Assembly (NCBI GenBank): GCA_035517495.1
Contig: DATIYT010000131.1
Location: 1 to 64,000, forward strand
Origin: DASZHJ01 sp035517495
Lineage (GTDB): Bacteria > Pseudomonadota > Alphaproteobacteria > ATCC43930 > CGMCC-115725
DNA length: 64,000 bases
Direction: 5' to 3'
This document shows, in pieces, positions 9,218-18,247 of this stretch; the stretch's first letter is position 1, and the number at the start of each line of letters is the position of its first letter. The position numbers and the translations under genes were made by a program. The notes beneath the pieces are model-generated. The model saw only the letters and a list, made by a program, of their open reading frames with translations. It searched no databases and was not told the DNA's origin.

Positions 9218-11305
9218 ATGAGTGCGGCATATTCGCTGGGCATCGATATCGGTGGCACCTTCACCGACATCGTCGTCTACGACCATGAGAAGGGCGCGCA
9301 ATGGAGCCGCAAGGTTCTCACCACGCACGACGATCCTGCTGTCGGTGTGATCCGCGGCGTCGCGGGCGTGCTCGCCGATGATCGCCTCGATCCGCGCGCG
9401 TTCCAGCGGGTCGTGCACGCAACGACGCTCTTCACCAACGCGCTGATCGAACGCAAGGGCGCGACGACCGGCCTCGTCACGACAGCGGGGTTTCGCGACA
9501 TTCTGGAAATCGGCCGCGAGCGGAAATACGAGCTCTACGACCTCGCGATCGAGAACCCGCCGCCACTGGTGCCGCGCAACCTTCGGGCGGAGGTGGAGGA
9601 GCGGATCGCCGCCGACGGCACTATCCGCCGGCCGCTCGATCGGGAGGGGCTGCTCGCGGCGGTGCGAGGTTTGAGCGAGGCCGGCATCACCGCGCTCGCC
9701 GTCGTGTTCCTGCATTCCTACCGCAACCCAGCGCACGAGATCGAGGCGCGCGATCTCGTCAAGCGCGAATTTCCTCGGCTTTTCGTCACCATCTCCTCGG
9801 ATGTCGTGCGCGAGATTCGCGAATATGAGCGCAGCTCGACAACGGTCGCGAACGCCTACGCCATGCCGCTCGCCGAGCGCTACCTCGCGCGCATGAGCGC
9901 CGAGGTAGCGCAGCTCGGCATTGCGGCGCCGCTCTGGCTCATGCTTTCCAACGGCGGTCTCACCCACGTGGCGGAGGCGCAGCGCCGCCCGGTGCAAATG
10001 CTGGAATCGGGCCCGGCGGCGGGTGCGCTCTCGGCGGCGTTCTTCGGCGCGCCCGACAGCGACGGCAACCTCCTCGCTTTCGACATGGGCGGCACCACCG
10101 CGAAGCTGAGCCTGATCGACAAGGGCGAGCCGCTGGTCGCCTATGGTTTCGAAGCGGCGCGGCAAAAGCGCTTCGTCGAGGGCAGCGGCTTGCCGATCCG
10201 CATCTCGACCCTGGAATTGATCGAGATCGGCGCCGGCGGCGGCAGCATCGCGCGCATCGACGAGATTGGTTTGCTCAAGGTAGGGCCCGAGAGCGCGGGC
10301 TCGGAGCCGGGTCCCGCCGCCTATGGGCTCGGCGGCAGCGAGCCCACGGTCACCGATGCCAATTTCATCCTGGGTTACCTCAATCCCGATTATTTCGCGG
10401 GCGGGACGATGAAGATCGACACGGATGCCGCGGCGCGATCGGTGGCGACGCTCGCGGGTAGGCTCGGTCTGACGCCGATCGCGACGGCTTGGGGCGTTTA
10501 CGATGTCGTCAACGAGAATATGGTGCGGGCGGCGCGCGTGCATGTGGCGGAGCGAGGCCGCGATCCCCGCAATTACCAGCTGGTGCTGACCGGCGGCGGC
10601 GGGCCCGTGCACGGCTATTACGTCGCGCGCAAGCTCGGCTTGAAGCGGATCATCGTGCCGCCGTCGGCGGGCGTCGCCTCCGCCTTCGGCCTGTTGGTGG
10701 CGCCGGTTCGGGTCGATCGCGTCGCGACGATCGGTTTCCGCCTGAGCGAAGCAGGGCCCGCGGAGCTCGAAGCGCAGTTCCATGCGCTCGAACTGGAGGC
10801 GCGCGGGGTAATCGAGCAGTCGAGCCTGCATTCGACGACAATCACGGTCGAGCGTCACGTCGACGGCCGTTTTGTGGGGCAGGGATTCGAGCTGACGGCG
10901 AAGCTGCCGCCCGGTCCCTACGATCGCGGCGATCCGACCGGCGTGCGGCGCGCGCTCACCGAGGCATTCGAGGCCGCCTATCGGCAGAAATTCGGGCGCA
11001 CGCCGGCTTCGGTGCCGATAGAGTTCACCAGCATTCGCGTAACCCTGCGCGCGTCCGTGCCGGGCGTGGGCGCCTTCAGGAGCGAGGCACTGGGCGGCGA
11101 TCCGCGCAAGGGAGTGCGCCGAGCCTATTTCCCGGAAGTCACGGACTTTCTGGAGACGCCGGTCTACGATCGAGATCGATTGGTATCCGGCGAAACCTAT
11201 CGCGGCCCGGCGCTGGTGGAGGAGGAGGGATCGACCCTGGTCGTCGGTCCCGGTGGCCGCTTCCACGTGGCGCGGTCGCGCAACATCATCGTGGAGCTCG
11301 CGTGA
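9218..11305 (+). CDS. hyuA: Hydantoinase/oxoprolinase subunit A (N-methylhydantoinase A type), copy 1
   Basis: The protein is 695 aa, full length for the family. It opens with LGIDIGGTFTDIVVYD, the first phosphate-binding loop of the ASKHA ATPase fold. The second, FDMGGTTAKLSLI, is near residue 288, and GAGGGSIARI follows near 340. LTGGGGPVHGYY lies in the C-terminal half. HyuA and HyuB together use ATP to open hydantoin, 5-oxoproline or related five-membered rings in the cytosol. The stop overlaps the hyuB start by one base (TGATG), so the two subunits are translationally coupled. A second hyuAB pair follows at 13214. Confidence 0.93.
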   Translation: MSAAYSLGIDIGGTFTDIVVYDHEKGAQWSRKVLTTHDDPAVGVIRGVAGVLADDRLDPRAFQRVVHATTLFTNALIERKGATTGLVTTAGFRDILEIGRERKYELYDLAIENPPPLVPRNLRAEVEERIAADGTIRRPLDREGLLAAVRGLSEAGITALAVVFLHSYRNPAHEIEARDLVKREFPRLFVTISSDVVREIREYERSSTTVANAYAMPLAERYLARMSAEVAQLGIAAPLWLMLSNGGLTHVAEAQRRPVQMLESGPAAGALSAAFFGAPDSDGNLLAFDMGGTTAKLSLIDKGEPLVAYGFEAARQKRFVEGSGLPIRISTLELIEIGAGGGSIARIDEIGLLKVGPESAGSEPGPAAYGLGGSEPTVTDANFILGYLNPDYFAGGTMKIDTDAAARSVATLAGRLGLTPIATAWGVYDVVNENMVRAARVHVAERGRDPRNYQLVLTGGGGPVHGYYVARKLGLKRIIVPPSAGVASAFGLLVAPVRVDRVATIGFRLSEAGPAELEAQFHALELEARGVIEQSSLHSTTITVERHVDGRFVGQGFELTAKLPPGPYDRGDPTGVRRALTEAFEAAYRQKFGRTPASVPIEFTSIRVTLRASVPGVGAFRSEALGGDPRKGVRRAYFPEVTDFLETPVYDRDRLVSGETYRGPALVEEEGSTLVVGPGGRFHVARSRNIIVELA

Positions 11306-12918
11306 TGGATCGGCATTCCGCTGCCCGCATCGACCCCGTGACCCTCGAGGTCATCTGGACCCGCGTCGGCTCGATGGTGGACGAAGCCGCGAAGGTGATC
11401 GCGCGTACCGCGTTCTCGACGCTCTCCAACGAGGCCAATGACTTCGCCTGCGTGATGACGGACGCGCGCGGCAATTCGCTGGCCGAGAATTCGGGCTCGA
11501 TCCCCTCCTTCATCGGGACGTTGCCGGCGACGGTGCGGCATTTCATCAGCCAGGTGGGCAAGGAGCAGATGCGCCCCGGCGACGTGCTGGTCACCAACAA
11601 TCCCTGGCTCGGCACCGGCCATCTGAACGACGTGTCGCTGGTGAAGCCGATCTTCCGCGACGGCCGCATCGTCGCCTTCGGTTCCACCACCTCGCACATG
11701 CCGGATATCGGCGGGAAGATTCGATCGATCGAACCCAAGGAGATGTTCGAAGAGGGGCTGCATCTCCCGCTGATGCATCTGATCCGCGAAGGCAAGACCG
11801 ACGAGACATTGCTGACCTTGATCCGCGCCAATGTGCGGACGCCCGAGCAAACCGTGGGCGATATCTTCGCGATGGTGGGCGCGCTCGACCTGCTCGAGCG
11901 CCGTCTATTGGAGATGATGGAGGATTATGGCCTCGCGAGCCTCGAGGAAATCGCCGATGAATTGTTCGGGCGCGCCGAGGCGGCGATGCGGCGGGCGATC
12001 GAGGCGGTGCCGGACGGCGTCTACCGCTACGAAATGGAGACCGATGGTCTCGATGCGCCCTTTCACTTCCGTTGCGCCGTCACGGTCAAGGGCAGCGAGA
12101 TCGTGGTCGATTATGCCGGAACCTCGCCGCAGCAACCCCGCGCCGTCAACACGGTGATGGCCTATACCTTTGCCATGAGCGTTTACGCGCTCAAATGCCT
12201 GCTGCTGCCGAGCTTGCCCAACAATGCCGGCATGTTCCGCTCGATCACGGTGACGGCCCCCGAGGGAACGCTGGTCAATCCAAGATTTCCGGCATCCTGC
12301 GGCGGGCGCGCCTCGGTCGGACATTATTTGCCGATCATGATCTTTGGCGCGCTCGCGCCTGTTTTGCCGGATCGGGTGATCGCGGGCGCGGGCTCGCCGC
12401 TCTGGATCTTGACGCAGACGGGGGTGCGCGCGAACGGCATGACCTACGCGAACGTGCTGTTCTTCAATGGCGGCATGGGCGCGATGCTGGGCAAGGACGG
12501 GCCGAACTGCCTCTCATGGCCCAGCAACATTTCCTCGACGCCGGTGGAGGTCGCCGAGCGCAACAGTCCGCTGTACTTCCGCTACAAGCGGCTCAGGCCC
12601 AATTCGGGCGGGCGCGGCAAGCACCGCGGCGGATTGGGTCAGGACATGCTGATGGAGAGCGAATCCGAGACGCCGATCGCGGTCGGGTTCATCACCGAAC
12701 GCACGCGCGTGCCGGCGCCGGGCCTGCATGGCGGTGCGCCGGGCGGGCGCGGCGCGGTGCTGATCAACGGCAAGAAGGTCGACAACCGCCTGCAGCACAC
12801 CCTCGTGAAGGGCGATACCATCCTCATGTCCACGCCGGGCGGCGGCGGCGCAGGCCAGTCCCGCGAACGGCCGGCGGCGCTGCGCAAGCGCGATCGGAAA
12901 CTCGGGTATACGGGATAA
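11305..12918 (+). CDS. hyuB: Hydantoinase/oxoprolinase subunit B, copy 1
   Basis: The protein is 537 aa. Hallmarks are IDPVTLEVIWTRVGSMVDEA at the N-terminus and LVTNNPWLGTGHLNDVSLV near residues 95-113, the metal- and substrate-binding region. Further on are NAGMFRSITVTAPEGTLVNP and GGRGKHRGGLGQ, and the STPGGGGAG end. It is the catalytic partner of the preceding HyuA. Four bases after its stop begins a 50-codon fragment of an antitoxin gene, which looks like a recombination junction. Confidence 0.93.
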   Translation: MDRHSAARIDPVTLEVIWTRVGSMVDEAAKVIARTAFSTLSNEANDFACVMTDARGNSLAENSGSIPSFIGTLPATVRHFISQVGKEQMRPGDVLVTNNPWLGTGHLNDVSLVKPIFRDGRIVAFGSTTSHMPDIGGKIRSIEPKEMFEEGLHLPLMHLIREGKTDETLLTLIRANVRTPEQTVGDIFAMVGALDLLERRLLEMMEDYGLASLEEIADELFGRAEAAMRRAIEAVPDGVYRYEMETDGLDAPFHFRCAVTVKGSEIVVDYAGTSPQQPRAVNTVMAYTFAMSVYALKCLLLPSLPNNAGMFRSITVTAPEGTLVNPRFPASCGGRASVGHYLPIMIFGALAPVLPDRVIAGAGSPLWILTQTGVRANGMTYANVLFFNGGMGAMLGKDGPNCLSWPSNISSTPVEVAERNSPLYFRYKRLRPNSGGRGKHRGGLGQDMLMESESETPIAVGFITERTRVPAPGLHGGAPGGRGAVLINGKKVDNRLQHTLVKGDTILMSTPGGGGAGQSRERPAALRKRDRKLGYTG

Positions 12919-12921
12919 ACA

Positions 12922-13074
12922 ATGCCGATTCCCCCCGCGCGCGAAGAAGGCGATCGGCTGATTATTGAGCCTATCTCCCCCAAATCGCTTTTGGAGGTGC
13001 TGGCGAGCCTTATGCCGCTCGACGAGGATTTTCCGTCGATCCCGGATTTGCCGCTTGACCCCGTTGAACTCTGA
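12922..13074 (+). pseudogene. VapB/AbrB-type antitoxin, C-terminal fragment
   Basis: A 50-codon frame reads MPIPPAREEGDRLIIEPISP, then KSLLEVLASLMPLDEDFPSI and PDLPLDPVEL. This matches the C-terminal half of short AbrB/SpoVT-fold VapB antitoxins (REEGDRLIIEP...LLALLATLTPLDEDFP). The DNA-binding N-terminal half (SGNSQAVRIP type) is missing. Just after its stop, CGGTACCTG and CTCGACACT (about 13077-13095) would read R-Y-L-L-D-T, the usual VapC start, if one extra G were removed, so a lost vapC is possible. From there to 13213 I see nothing coding. Confidence 0.65.
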
Positions 13075-13213
13075 TACGGTACCTGGCTCGACACTCCACG
13101 TGGCGCAGCGCATTCGCGGAGAATTTGGCTGCGCCACAGTCGATAACGCGGAGGGTGGCGCGCCCTTGCGGCCCACTTAACAGGCGCTCATCGCCGCGAT
13201 AGGGTGGCGGTAC

Positions 13214-15265
13214 ATGGATAACCCCGCCAAGAGCATCCGCATTGCCGTCGACATCGGCGGCACCTTCACCGACCTCCAGGGCCTCGACGAGCGGAGCGGC
13301 GCGCTCCTGAGCCTCAAGGTGCCGACGACACCGGACGACCCCTCGATCGGGTTGATGACGGGCGTCGAGCAACTGGCACGGCAGGGTGGCTTCGCGCTCG
13401 CGGACGTGCGGCTGCTGCTGCATGGCACCACCATTGCGACCAACGCGATCCTCGAACGGCGCCTTCCCGCGGGCGTGCTGATCGCGACCAAGGGGTTCGA
13501 GGATGTGCTGGAAATCGGCAGGCATGCCCGGCGCGATGTCTACGGCCTGCGTCCGAAGCGCGAGCCCGCGCTCATTGCACGCGACCGCCGGCTCGGAATA
13601 TCGGAGCGCGTGCGCGCCGACGGCAGCGTCGAGCGGCCGCTCGATCGCGCGGAGATCGAGCGCATCGTCGCCGAGGTCGAGAGGCTTGAAGCGGAAACGG
13701 TGGCGATCGCATTGATCAACGCCTATGCCAATCCCGCCCACGAGCGCGCGATCGCCGCGGCGCTGGCCGAGGCGCGGCCCGATCTCCCGATCTCGCTCTC
13801 TTCGGAAGTCACCCCCGAAATCCGCGAATACGAGCGCACTTCCACGACGGTGCTGAATGCCCTGCTGGTGCCGGTGATGCGGGCATACCTCACTCGGCTC
13901 GGGGAACGCATGGTGGCGGCGGGGATGACCGCGCCGTTGCTTCTGGTGCAGTCGAACGGTGGCGTTTGCAGCACCGAGATCGCCGCCATGGAGCCCGCCC
14001 GGCTGCTGCTCTCGGGCCCGAGCGGCGGCGCGCTCGCCGCGCTGAAGACCGCATCGGCACAGGATATCGCCGATCTCGTCGGGATCGACATGGGAGGCAC
14101 CAGCTTCGACGTCTCGGTCGTGCACGGCGGCACCATTACCCAGGCGATGCAGGGCGAGGTGGACGGCTTGCCGGTGCGGCTCCCCATGGTGGAAATCCGC
14201 ACCATCGGCGCGGGCGGCGGCTCGATCGCCCACGTGGACGCGGGCGGGCGGCTCAACGTCGGTCCGCGCAGCGCCGGCGCTCGGCCGGGTCCCGCCTGCT
14301 ATGGCTCGGGCGGCGGCGAACCCACCGTGACCGATGCGAATCTGGTGCTGGGCCGGCTCGATCCCGCATTCTTCCTGGGCGGCGCCATGGCGCTCGATCA
14401 GGCGGCGGCGCGGCGTGCGATCGAGACGCGCGTTGGAGCGCCGCTCGGACTCGATCTGGAACGCGCCGCCGAGGGCATGCTCACCGTCACCAACGCCAAC
14501 CTCGCCGCCGCAATTCGCTTGAGCCTGTTCGAGAAGGGCCTCGACATCCGGGATTTCGCGTTGCTGTCGTTTGGCGGTGCCGGCGGCCTGCACGCAATTC
14601 CGGTCGCGGAGGAGCTCGGTATCGCCCGCGTGATCTTTCCGCCGGACGCCAGCACCTTCTCGGCCTACGGCATTCTCTATTCCGATATCGTGCACGATCT
14701 TGCCTGGAGCCGATTGCTGCGCGCGGGAGCGGAGTGCATCGCACCGCTGGCCGATGCCGCGCGCGATTTGCGTGACCGGGGCCGGGCGCTCTTGGACCAG
14801 GATGGGATCGCGCGCGAGCGCCGGGAGATGCGGCTCGCGGCGGATATGCGCTACCACGGCCAGGCCTTCGAAATTCCGGTGCCCTGGGGCGACGTGACGC
14901 CGTCCGAGGCGAGCCTCGCGGAGTTGATCGCACGTTTCCACGAGCTGCACCAACGGCGCTTTTCCTATTCGAACCCCCACGACATCGTGGAGATCGTCAC
15001 CTTGCGCTTGAGCGCGATCGGACGAATGGCGCACCGCGTGCCCTTGCACGCGTCGGCGGCCAATTCCGCGCCGCCCGCGGTCGAGCGCCGTCGCGTTTTC
15101 CTCGATGGCGCATGGCATGAGATGCCGGTCTACCGGCGCGCCGGCCTTGCCGGCGAGATCGCCGGTCCCGCGATCGTCGAGGAAGAGTATACGACCTTGC
15201 TGCTGAGTGCCGGCTGGCGCCTTGCGCCCGCGCCGCATGGCGCGCTGCTGGCGTCGAAAGGATGA
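13214..15265 (+). CDS. hyuA: Hydantoinase/oxoprolinase subunit A, copy 2
   Basis: The protein is 683 aa. It carries IRIAVDIGGTFTDLQGLD as the first ATPase loop and GIDMGGTSFDVSVVHG near residue 290. GAGGGSIAHVDAGGRLNVGP near 340 and LSFGGAGGLHAIPVAEE near 450 follow. The scaffold is the same as copy 1 at 9218 but the sequence is clearly different, so this is a distinct paralogue, not a recent duplicate. Its last four bases overlap the start of its own hyuB (ATGA). The exact ring substrate of either set cannot be read from sequence. Confidence 0.93.
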   Translation: MDNPAKSIRIAVDIGGTFTDLQGLDERSGALLSLKVPTTPDDPSIGLMTGVEQLARQGGFALADVRLLLHGTTIATNAILERRLPAGVLIATKGFEDVLEIGRHARRDVYGLRPKREPALIARDRRLGISERVRADGSVERPLDRAEIERIVAEVERLEAETVAIALINAYANPAHERAIAAALAEARPDLPISLSSEVTPEIREYERTSTTVLNALLVPVMRAYLTRLGERMVAAGMTAPLLLVQSNGGVCSTEIAAMEPARLLLSGPSGGALAALKTASAQDIADLVGIDMGGTSFDVSVVHGGTITQAMQGEVDGLPVRLPMVEIRTIGAGGGSIAHVDAGGRLNVGPRSAGARPGPACYGSGGGEPTVTDANLVLGRLDPAFFLGGAMALDQAAARRAIETRVGAPLGLDLERAAEGMLTVTNANLAAAIRLSLFEKGLDIRDFALLSFGGAGGLHAIPVAEELGIARVIFPPDASTFSAYGILYSDIVHDLAWSRLLRAGAECIAPLADAARDLRDRGRALLDQDGIARERREMRLAADMRYHGQAFEIPVPWGDVTPSEASLAELIARFHELHQRRFSYSNPHDIVEIVTLRLSAIGRMAHRVPLHASAANSAPPAVERRRVFLDGAWHEMPVYRRAGLAGEIAGPAIVEEEYTTLLLSAGWRLAPAPHGALLASKG

Positions 15266-16941
15266 GGCCCATGACCCTTGGACCGATCGAGCTCGAAATT
15301 CTCCGCAATGCCTTCACGGCGGCGGCGGCGGAAATGGACGCAACGATCCAGCGCACCAGCCGCTCCACCATCGTGCGCGAGCTGCTCGACTATTCGACCG
15401 CGGTATTCGATCGCGACGGCTACAACGTCACGCAGTCCGCGCGCATCCCGCAGCATCTCAATTCCATGGGCTTCGGACTTTTGGAGGTCGTGCGCCGTTT
15501 TCTGCCGTTGGACCAATGGCGCGACGGCGACGTGGTGGTCACCAACGATCCCTATTGCGGCGGTCAGCACATCCCGGACATCCTGGCATTTCGGCCGGTA
15601 TTCGCGAGAGGCGAGCGCATCGCGGTGGTGGGCACGATCTGTCACCACCTGGACATGGGCGGGCTCGCCGCCGGCAGTTACGCCGCGAACGCCACGGAAA
15701 TCTTCCAGGAAGGCATTCGCATTCCGCCGATCAAGCTGTTCAAGAACGGCGTGCTCAACGAGGAGGCGCGCGCGCTCATCCTCCAGAACGTGCGCAAGCC
15801 CGAGATCACCTGGGGCGACTTTCAGGCGCAGCTCGCTTCATTGGCGGTCGGCGAAGCAAAGATGCGGGCGCTCGCCGAGCGCTACGGCAATGCGACCATC
15901 CTCGCCGCGGCGCGCGAAATGCTGGACGCGTCCGAGCGGGCGATGCGCGCGATGATCGCGCGCATGCCGGACGGGCGCTACGAGTTCGAGGATTGGATCG
16001 ACGACGACGGCGTCAGCGAGGAGCCGATCCGCGTCCACGCCGCGATCACCATCGCCGGCGATTCGATGACCGTCGATCTCTCGGGCTGCGGCAAACAGGC
16101 GGTGGGCCCGGTCAATGCGACCCTGGCCTCGACGGCGTCGGCCGTTTCCTATGCCGCGATCGCGTGTGCCGACGAGCCGATCGCGCCCAATGCCGGCTGC
16201 TATCGTCCCGTCAAGTTGATTGCGCCCGAAGGGCTGATCGTCAACGCGCGCCATCCGGCTCCCGTCGCCAATCGCATGGTGCTGACCCATCGATTGGCCA
16301 ATGTGCTGCTGGGCGCGCTCGCGCAGGCGGCGCCCGAGCGCATTCCCGCCGCCTATTACGGCACCAGCTACGTCGTGAGCTTCCAGTGCGTGAGTGCCGG
16401 CGAGCGGCGCGTGTTCGTCGAGATCGAGATCGGGGGCACCGGCGGCCATCCGCGGGAGGACGGCGTCAGCGCCTATTCCGCGGGCATGCACAACAACGCC
16501 AACATCCCCGTGGAAATGGTCGAGAGCGAATTGCCGATGACCATCGTGAGTTACGGGCTGCTGCCGAATTCCGCGGGGCCAGGCCAGCACCGTGGCGGCC
16601 TCGGGCTCTTCCGGGAATGGCGGATCGATTGCGAAGAGGCTTATTTCACCGCCAATCTCGAGCGCTTCAAGTTCCAGCCCTTCGGCCTCCAAGGCGGCAA
16701 GCCCGCGGCTCGGGGCCACCTCTATCTGACGCGCAAGGGCGAGCGGCAGGCGCTCGGCTCCAAGGTCAACAACCTGCATCTGCGGCGCGGCGATATCGTG
16801 CGAATCGAAACCTCGGGCGGTGGCGGTTTCGGCGATCCCGTTCGCCGCGACCGGCAACAGCTCGCGCGCGATTTGCGCTTGGGCTATGTGACGCCGGAGG
16901 CGGCCCAGCGCGACTACGGTTGGCGTGCCGCTGCGGAGTAG
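15262..16941 (+). CDS. hyuB: Hydantoinase/oxoprolinase subunit B, copy 2
   Basis: The protein is 559 aa from the ATG overlapping the hyuA stop; a second ATG three codons later is also possible. Landmarks are LGPIELEILRNAFTAAAAEM, VVTNDPYCGGQHIPDILAF near residues 90-110, NAGCYRPVKLIAPEG, GPGQHRGGLGLFREW and ETSGGGGFGDP. This is the complete B subunit of a hydantoinase/oxoprolinase. Two bases past its stop begins a HigB-type toxin fragment, repeating the pattern of hyuB copy 1, which ends against an antitoxin fragment. Confidence 0.93.
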   Translation: MRPMTLGPIELEILRNAFTAAAAEMDATIQRTSRSTIVRELLDYSTAVFDRDGYNVTQSARIPQHLNSMGFGLLEVVRRFLPLDQWRDGDVVVTNDPYCGGQHIPDILAFRPVFARGERIAVVGTICHHLDMGGLAAGSYAANATEIFQEGIRIPPIKLFKNGVLNEEARALILQNVRKPEITWGDFQAQLASLAVGEAKMRALAERYGNATILAAAREMLDASERAMRAMIARMPDGRYEFEDWIDDDGVSEEPIRVHAAITIAGDSMTVDLSGCGKQAVGPVNATLASTASAVSYAAIACADEPIAPNAGCYRPVKLIAPEGLIVNARHPAPVANRMVLTHRLANVLLGALAQAAPERIPAAYYGTSYVVSFQCVSAGERRVFVEIEIGGTGGHPREDGVSAYSAGMHNNANIPVEMVESELPMTIVSYGLLPNSAGPGQHRGGLGLFREWRIDCEEAYFTANLERFKFQPFGLQGGKPAARGHLYLTRKGERQALGSKVNNLHLRRGDIVRIETSGGGGFGDPVRRDRQQLARDLRLGYVTPEAAQRDYGWRAAAE

Positions 16942-16942
16942 C

Positions 16943-17041
16943 GGGACAAAGTACAGACTGGTCGCGGCGACTCACTATCGGGGTAAGCGACTTTATCTTC
17001 GTTCCATCGGTACACATGCGGCATACGATAAGATAGAGGCG
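16943..17041 (+). pseudogene. HigB-type toxin, C-terminal fragment
   Basis: In the frame that opens at 16925 the residues GTKYRLVAATHYRGKR and LYLRSIGTHAAYDKIEA match the C-terminal third of HigB mRNA interferases (GNKYRLVVRI...VYIRFVGTHAEYDKIDA). The N-terminal two thirds are absent, replaced by the end of hyuB. After KIEA the family ending is lost. An orphan HigA-type antitoxin on the same strand at 18245 is the expected partner, 1.2 kb away instead of adjacent. The intervening DNA holds an opposite-strand membrane-protein gene and an IS1595 remnant. Confidence 0.7.
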
Positions 17042-17119
17042 CCTATCCGGGACCTGACTGGTCCCCGCACCTTTTCAAAGTGGTTGAGACAGGCCGGAGC
17101 TCTTATCTTCTTGTGGCGC

Positions 17120-18031
17120 CTAATCGGCGTAGCGCCCCGCACCGCCCATGCCTTCCATCAACATGAGTTCAGAGGGAAGGATGGTCCCTCGCGTTACGTC
17201 TGGCGCTTTCCAGTCGCGCATCCGGACGTCGAACAAATAGCGTGTCTGATGACAACCGTCAGGGTCAGTGGGGTAGGTGTAATTAGTGCAGACAATGACG
17301 AAAAGCTGCACGCGACGGCGCTCGGGGATATCGAATACCAATCCCTCATCAATTTCGGCTCGACTGGCATTCGCGCCGAGATTCATTCCACCCACGCCAA
17401 GGTTCTGCGGGAAAATCTCATCTGGGAAAAGCGTCGTTACGAATCCCGCCCCTCTCCCTCGGAGGCCTTCACACAACTCCTGTTGTCTTTGCAATGGCTG
17501 GACGCCGGATTTGTGCGCCACGAGCCACGCGGTGTGAGTGACGCGAAGAGCCGGGGCTTCTCCGGTATTGGTCACTTGGATTTTGATAGCGAATTGAGCG
17601 CCCTGCTCATTGAATCTGAGTGGCATGTCTCCGACAGAGACAGTCACGCGAACCCAAGCTCTATTGCTTACGATGAGGGCTTGCCGCGCGGTTTCGGCGG
17701 AGCTTTTGGCGCCGTCGGCAGTGATCCGTGCCGTCTTGTCAGCGCGACGCAAATAGCGAATTTGGATGTTAGAGACGATAACCAACGCGCCAGTGAACAG
17801 CGCCAAAAAGAGGTTATAGACGGTTATGGCGTCGTAAGTCGCCCATTTCCAGAAGCGGTAAAGCTCGGAATCCTCGGCGCTTTTTTTGTCGGATTGTGCG
17901 GAGGGGCGTTCGTTTTGTGGTGTCTCGCGGTGTTGCGATGACCCCAGATGTGACCCCAAGAATGCGACAAAGACGAGTAGTAGGAGAAACGCCGCCGCCG
18001 CAACACGTGCCCGTTTGGCCCTTGTTAGCAC
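17120..18031 (-). CDS. Hypothetical two-helix membrane protein
   Basis: The protein is 303 aa. A hydrophobic segment at about residues 9-28 (AAAAFLLLLVFVAFLG) is followed by a charged stretch rich in Ser, Asp and Lys, then a second helix at about 70-90 (VYNLFLALFTGALVIVSN). Next comes an amphipathic segment (IRYLRRADKTARITADGA...SSAETARQALIVSNRAWV) and a predicted beta-rich domain to the end. The AETARQALIxSNRAWV element recurs in hypothetical proteins of rhizobial islands; I cannot assign a function. The gene is AT-richer than its neighbours and sits between a higB fragment and an IS1595 remnant, which suggests arrival by transfer. Confidence 0.65.
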   Translation of the reverse strand: MLTRAKRARVAAAAFLLLLVFVAFLGSHLGSSQHRETPQNERPSAQSDKKSAEDSELYRFWKWATYDAITVYNLFLALFTGALVIVSNIQIRYLRRADKTARITADGAKSSAETARQALIVSNRAWVRVTVSVGDMPLRFNEQGAQFAIKIQVTNTGEAPALRVTHTAWLVAHKSGVQPLQRQQELCEGLRGRGAGFVTTLFPDEIFPQNLGVGGMNLGANASRAEIDEGLVFDIPERRRVQLFVIVCTNYTYPTDPDGCHQTRYLFDVRMRDWKAPDVTRGTILPSELMLMEGMGGAGRYAD

Positions 18032-18073
18032 CCTTTGATAGCTTCCGTGAAAATGTTCTGATTCTCTAGATTG

Positions 18074-18247
18074 TTATACAGAGATTAGAATTCCGCAACG
18101 GACAAGGTAAGATACTGCGGCTAACCTTGTGATAGGTCCGACGACGCCGGGCTTAATGAGGGACCAGAAGCCTTCGATCGTGTTGGTATCGATCGAGCCA
18201 ATAACGTATCGCCCAGCACCGTAATTGATCGTGCCGTGCCGGATATG
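18074..18247 (-). mobile_element. IS1595-family (ISXO2-like) transposase remnant
   Basis: Minus-strand translation gives HIRHGTINYGAGRYVIGSID followed by TNTIEGFWSLIKPGVVG. This is the C-terminal signature of ISXO2-like IS1595 transposases (HxTINHSxGEYVRGDVHTNTIEGFWSLLKRGIVG). About 55 residues remain; the catalytic N-terminal part is missing. The fragment ends at the start codon of the higA-like gene on the other strand, so it replaced that gene's natural upstream region and, presumably, higB. Confidence 0.75.

Noticed and set aside
9017..11266. 749-codon open frame on the minus strand
   Set aside because: It is antisense to hyuA copy 1 and has no recognisable domain; long shadow frames are common opposite GC-rich codon-biased genes. 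The same applies to 13010-15238 and 48575-50695.
16925..17941. 338-codon plus-strand frame
   Set aside because: Its first 39 codons include the HigB fragment, but the rest is antisense to the two-helix membrane protein and shows no family features.
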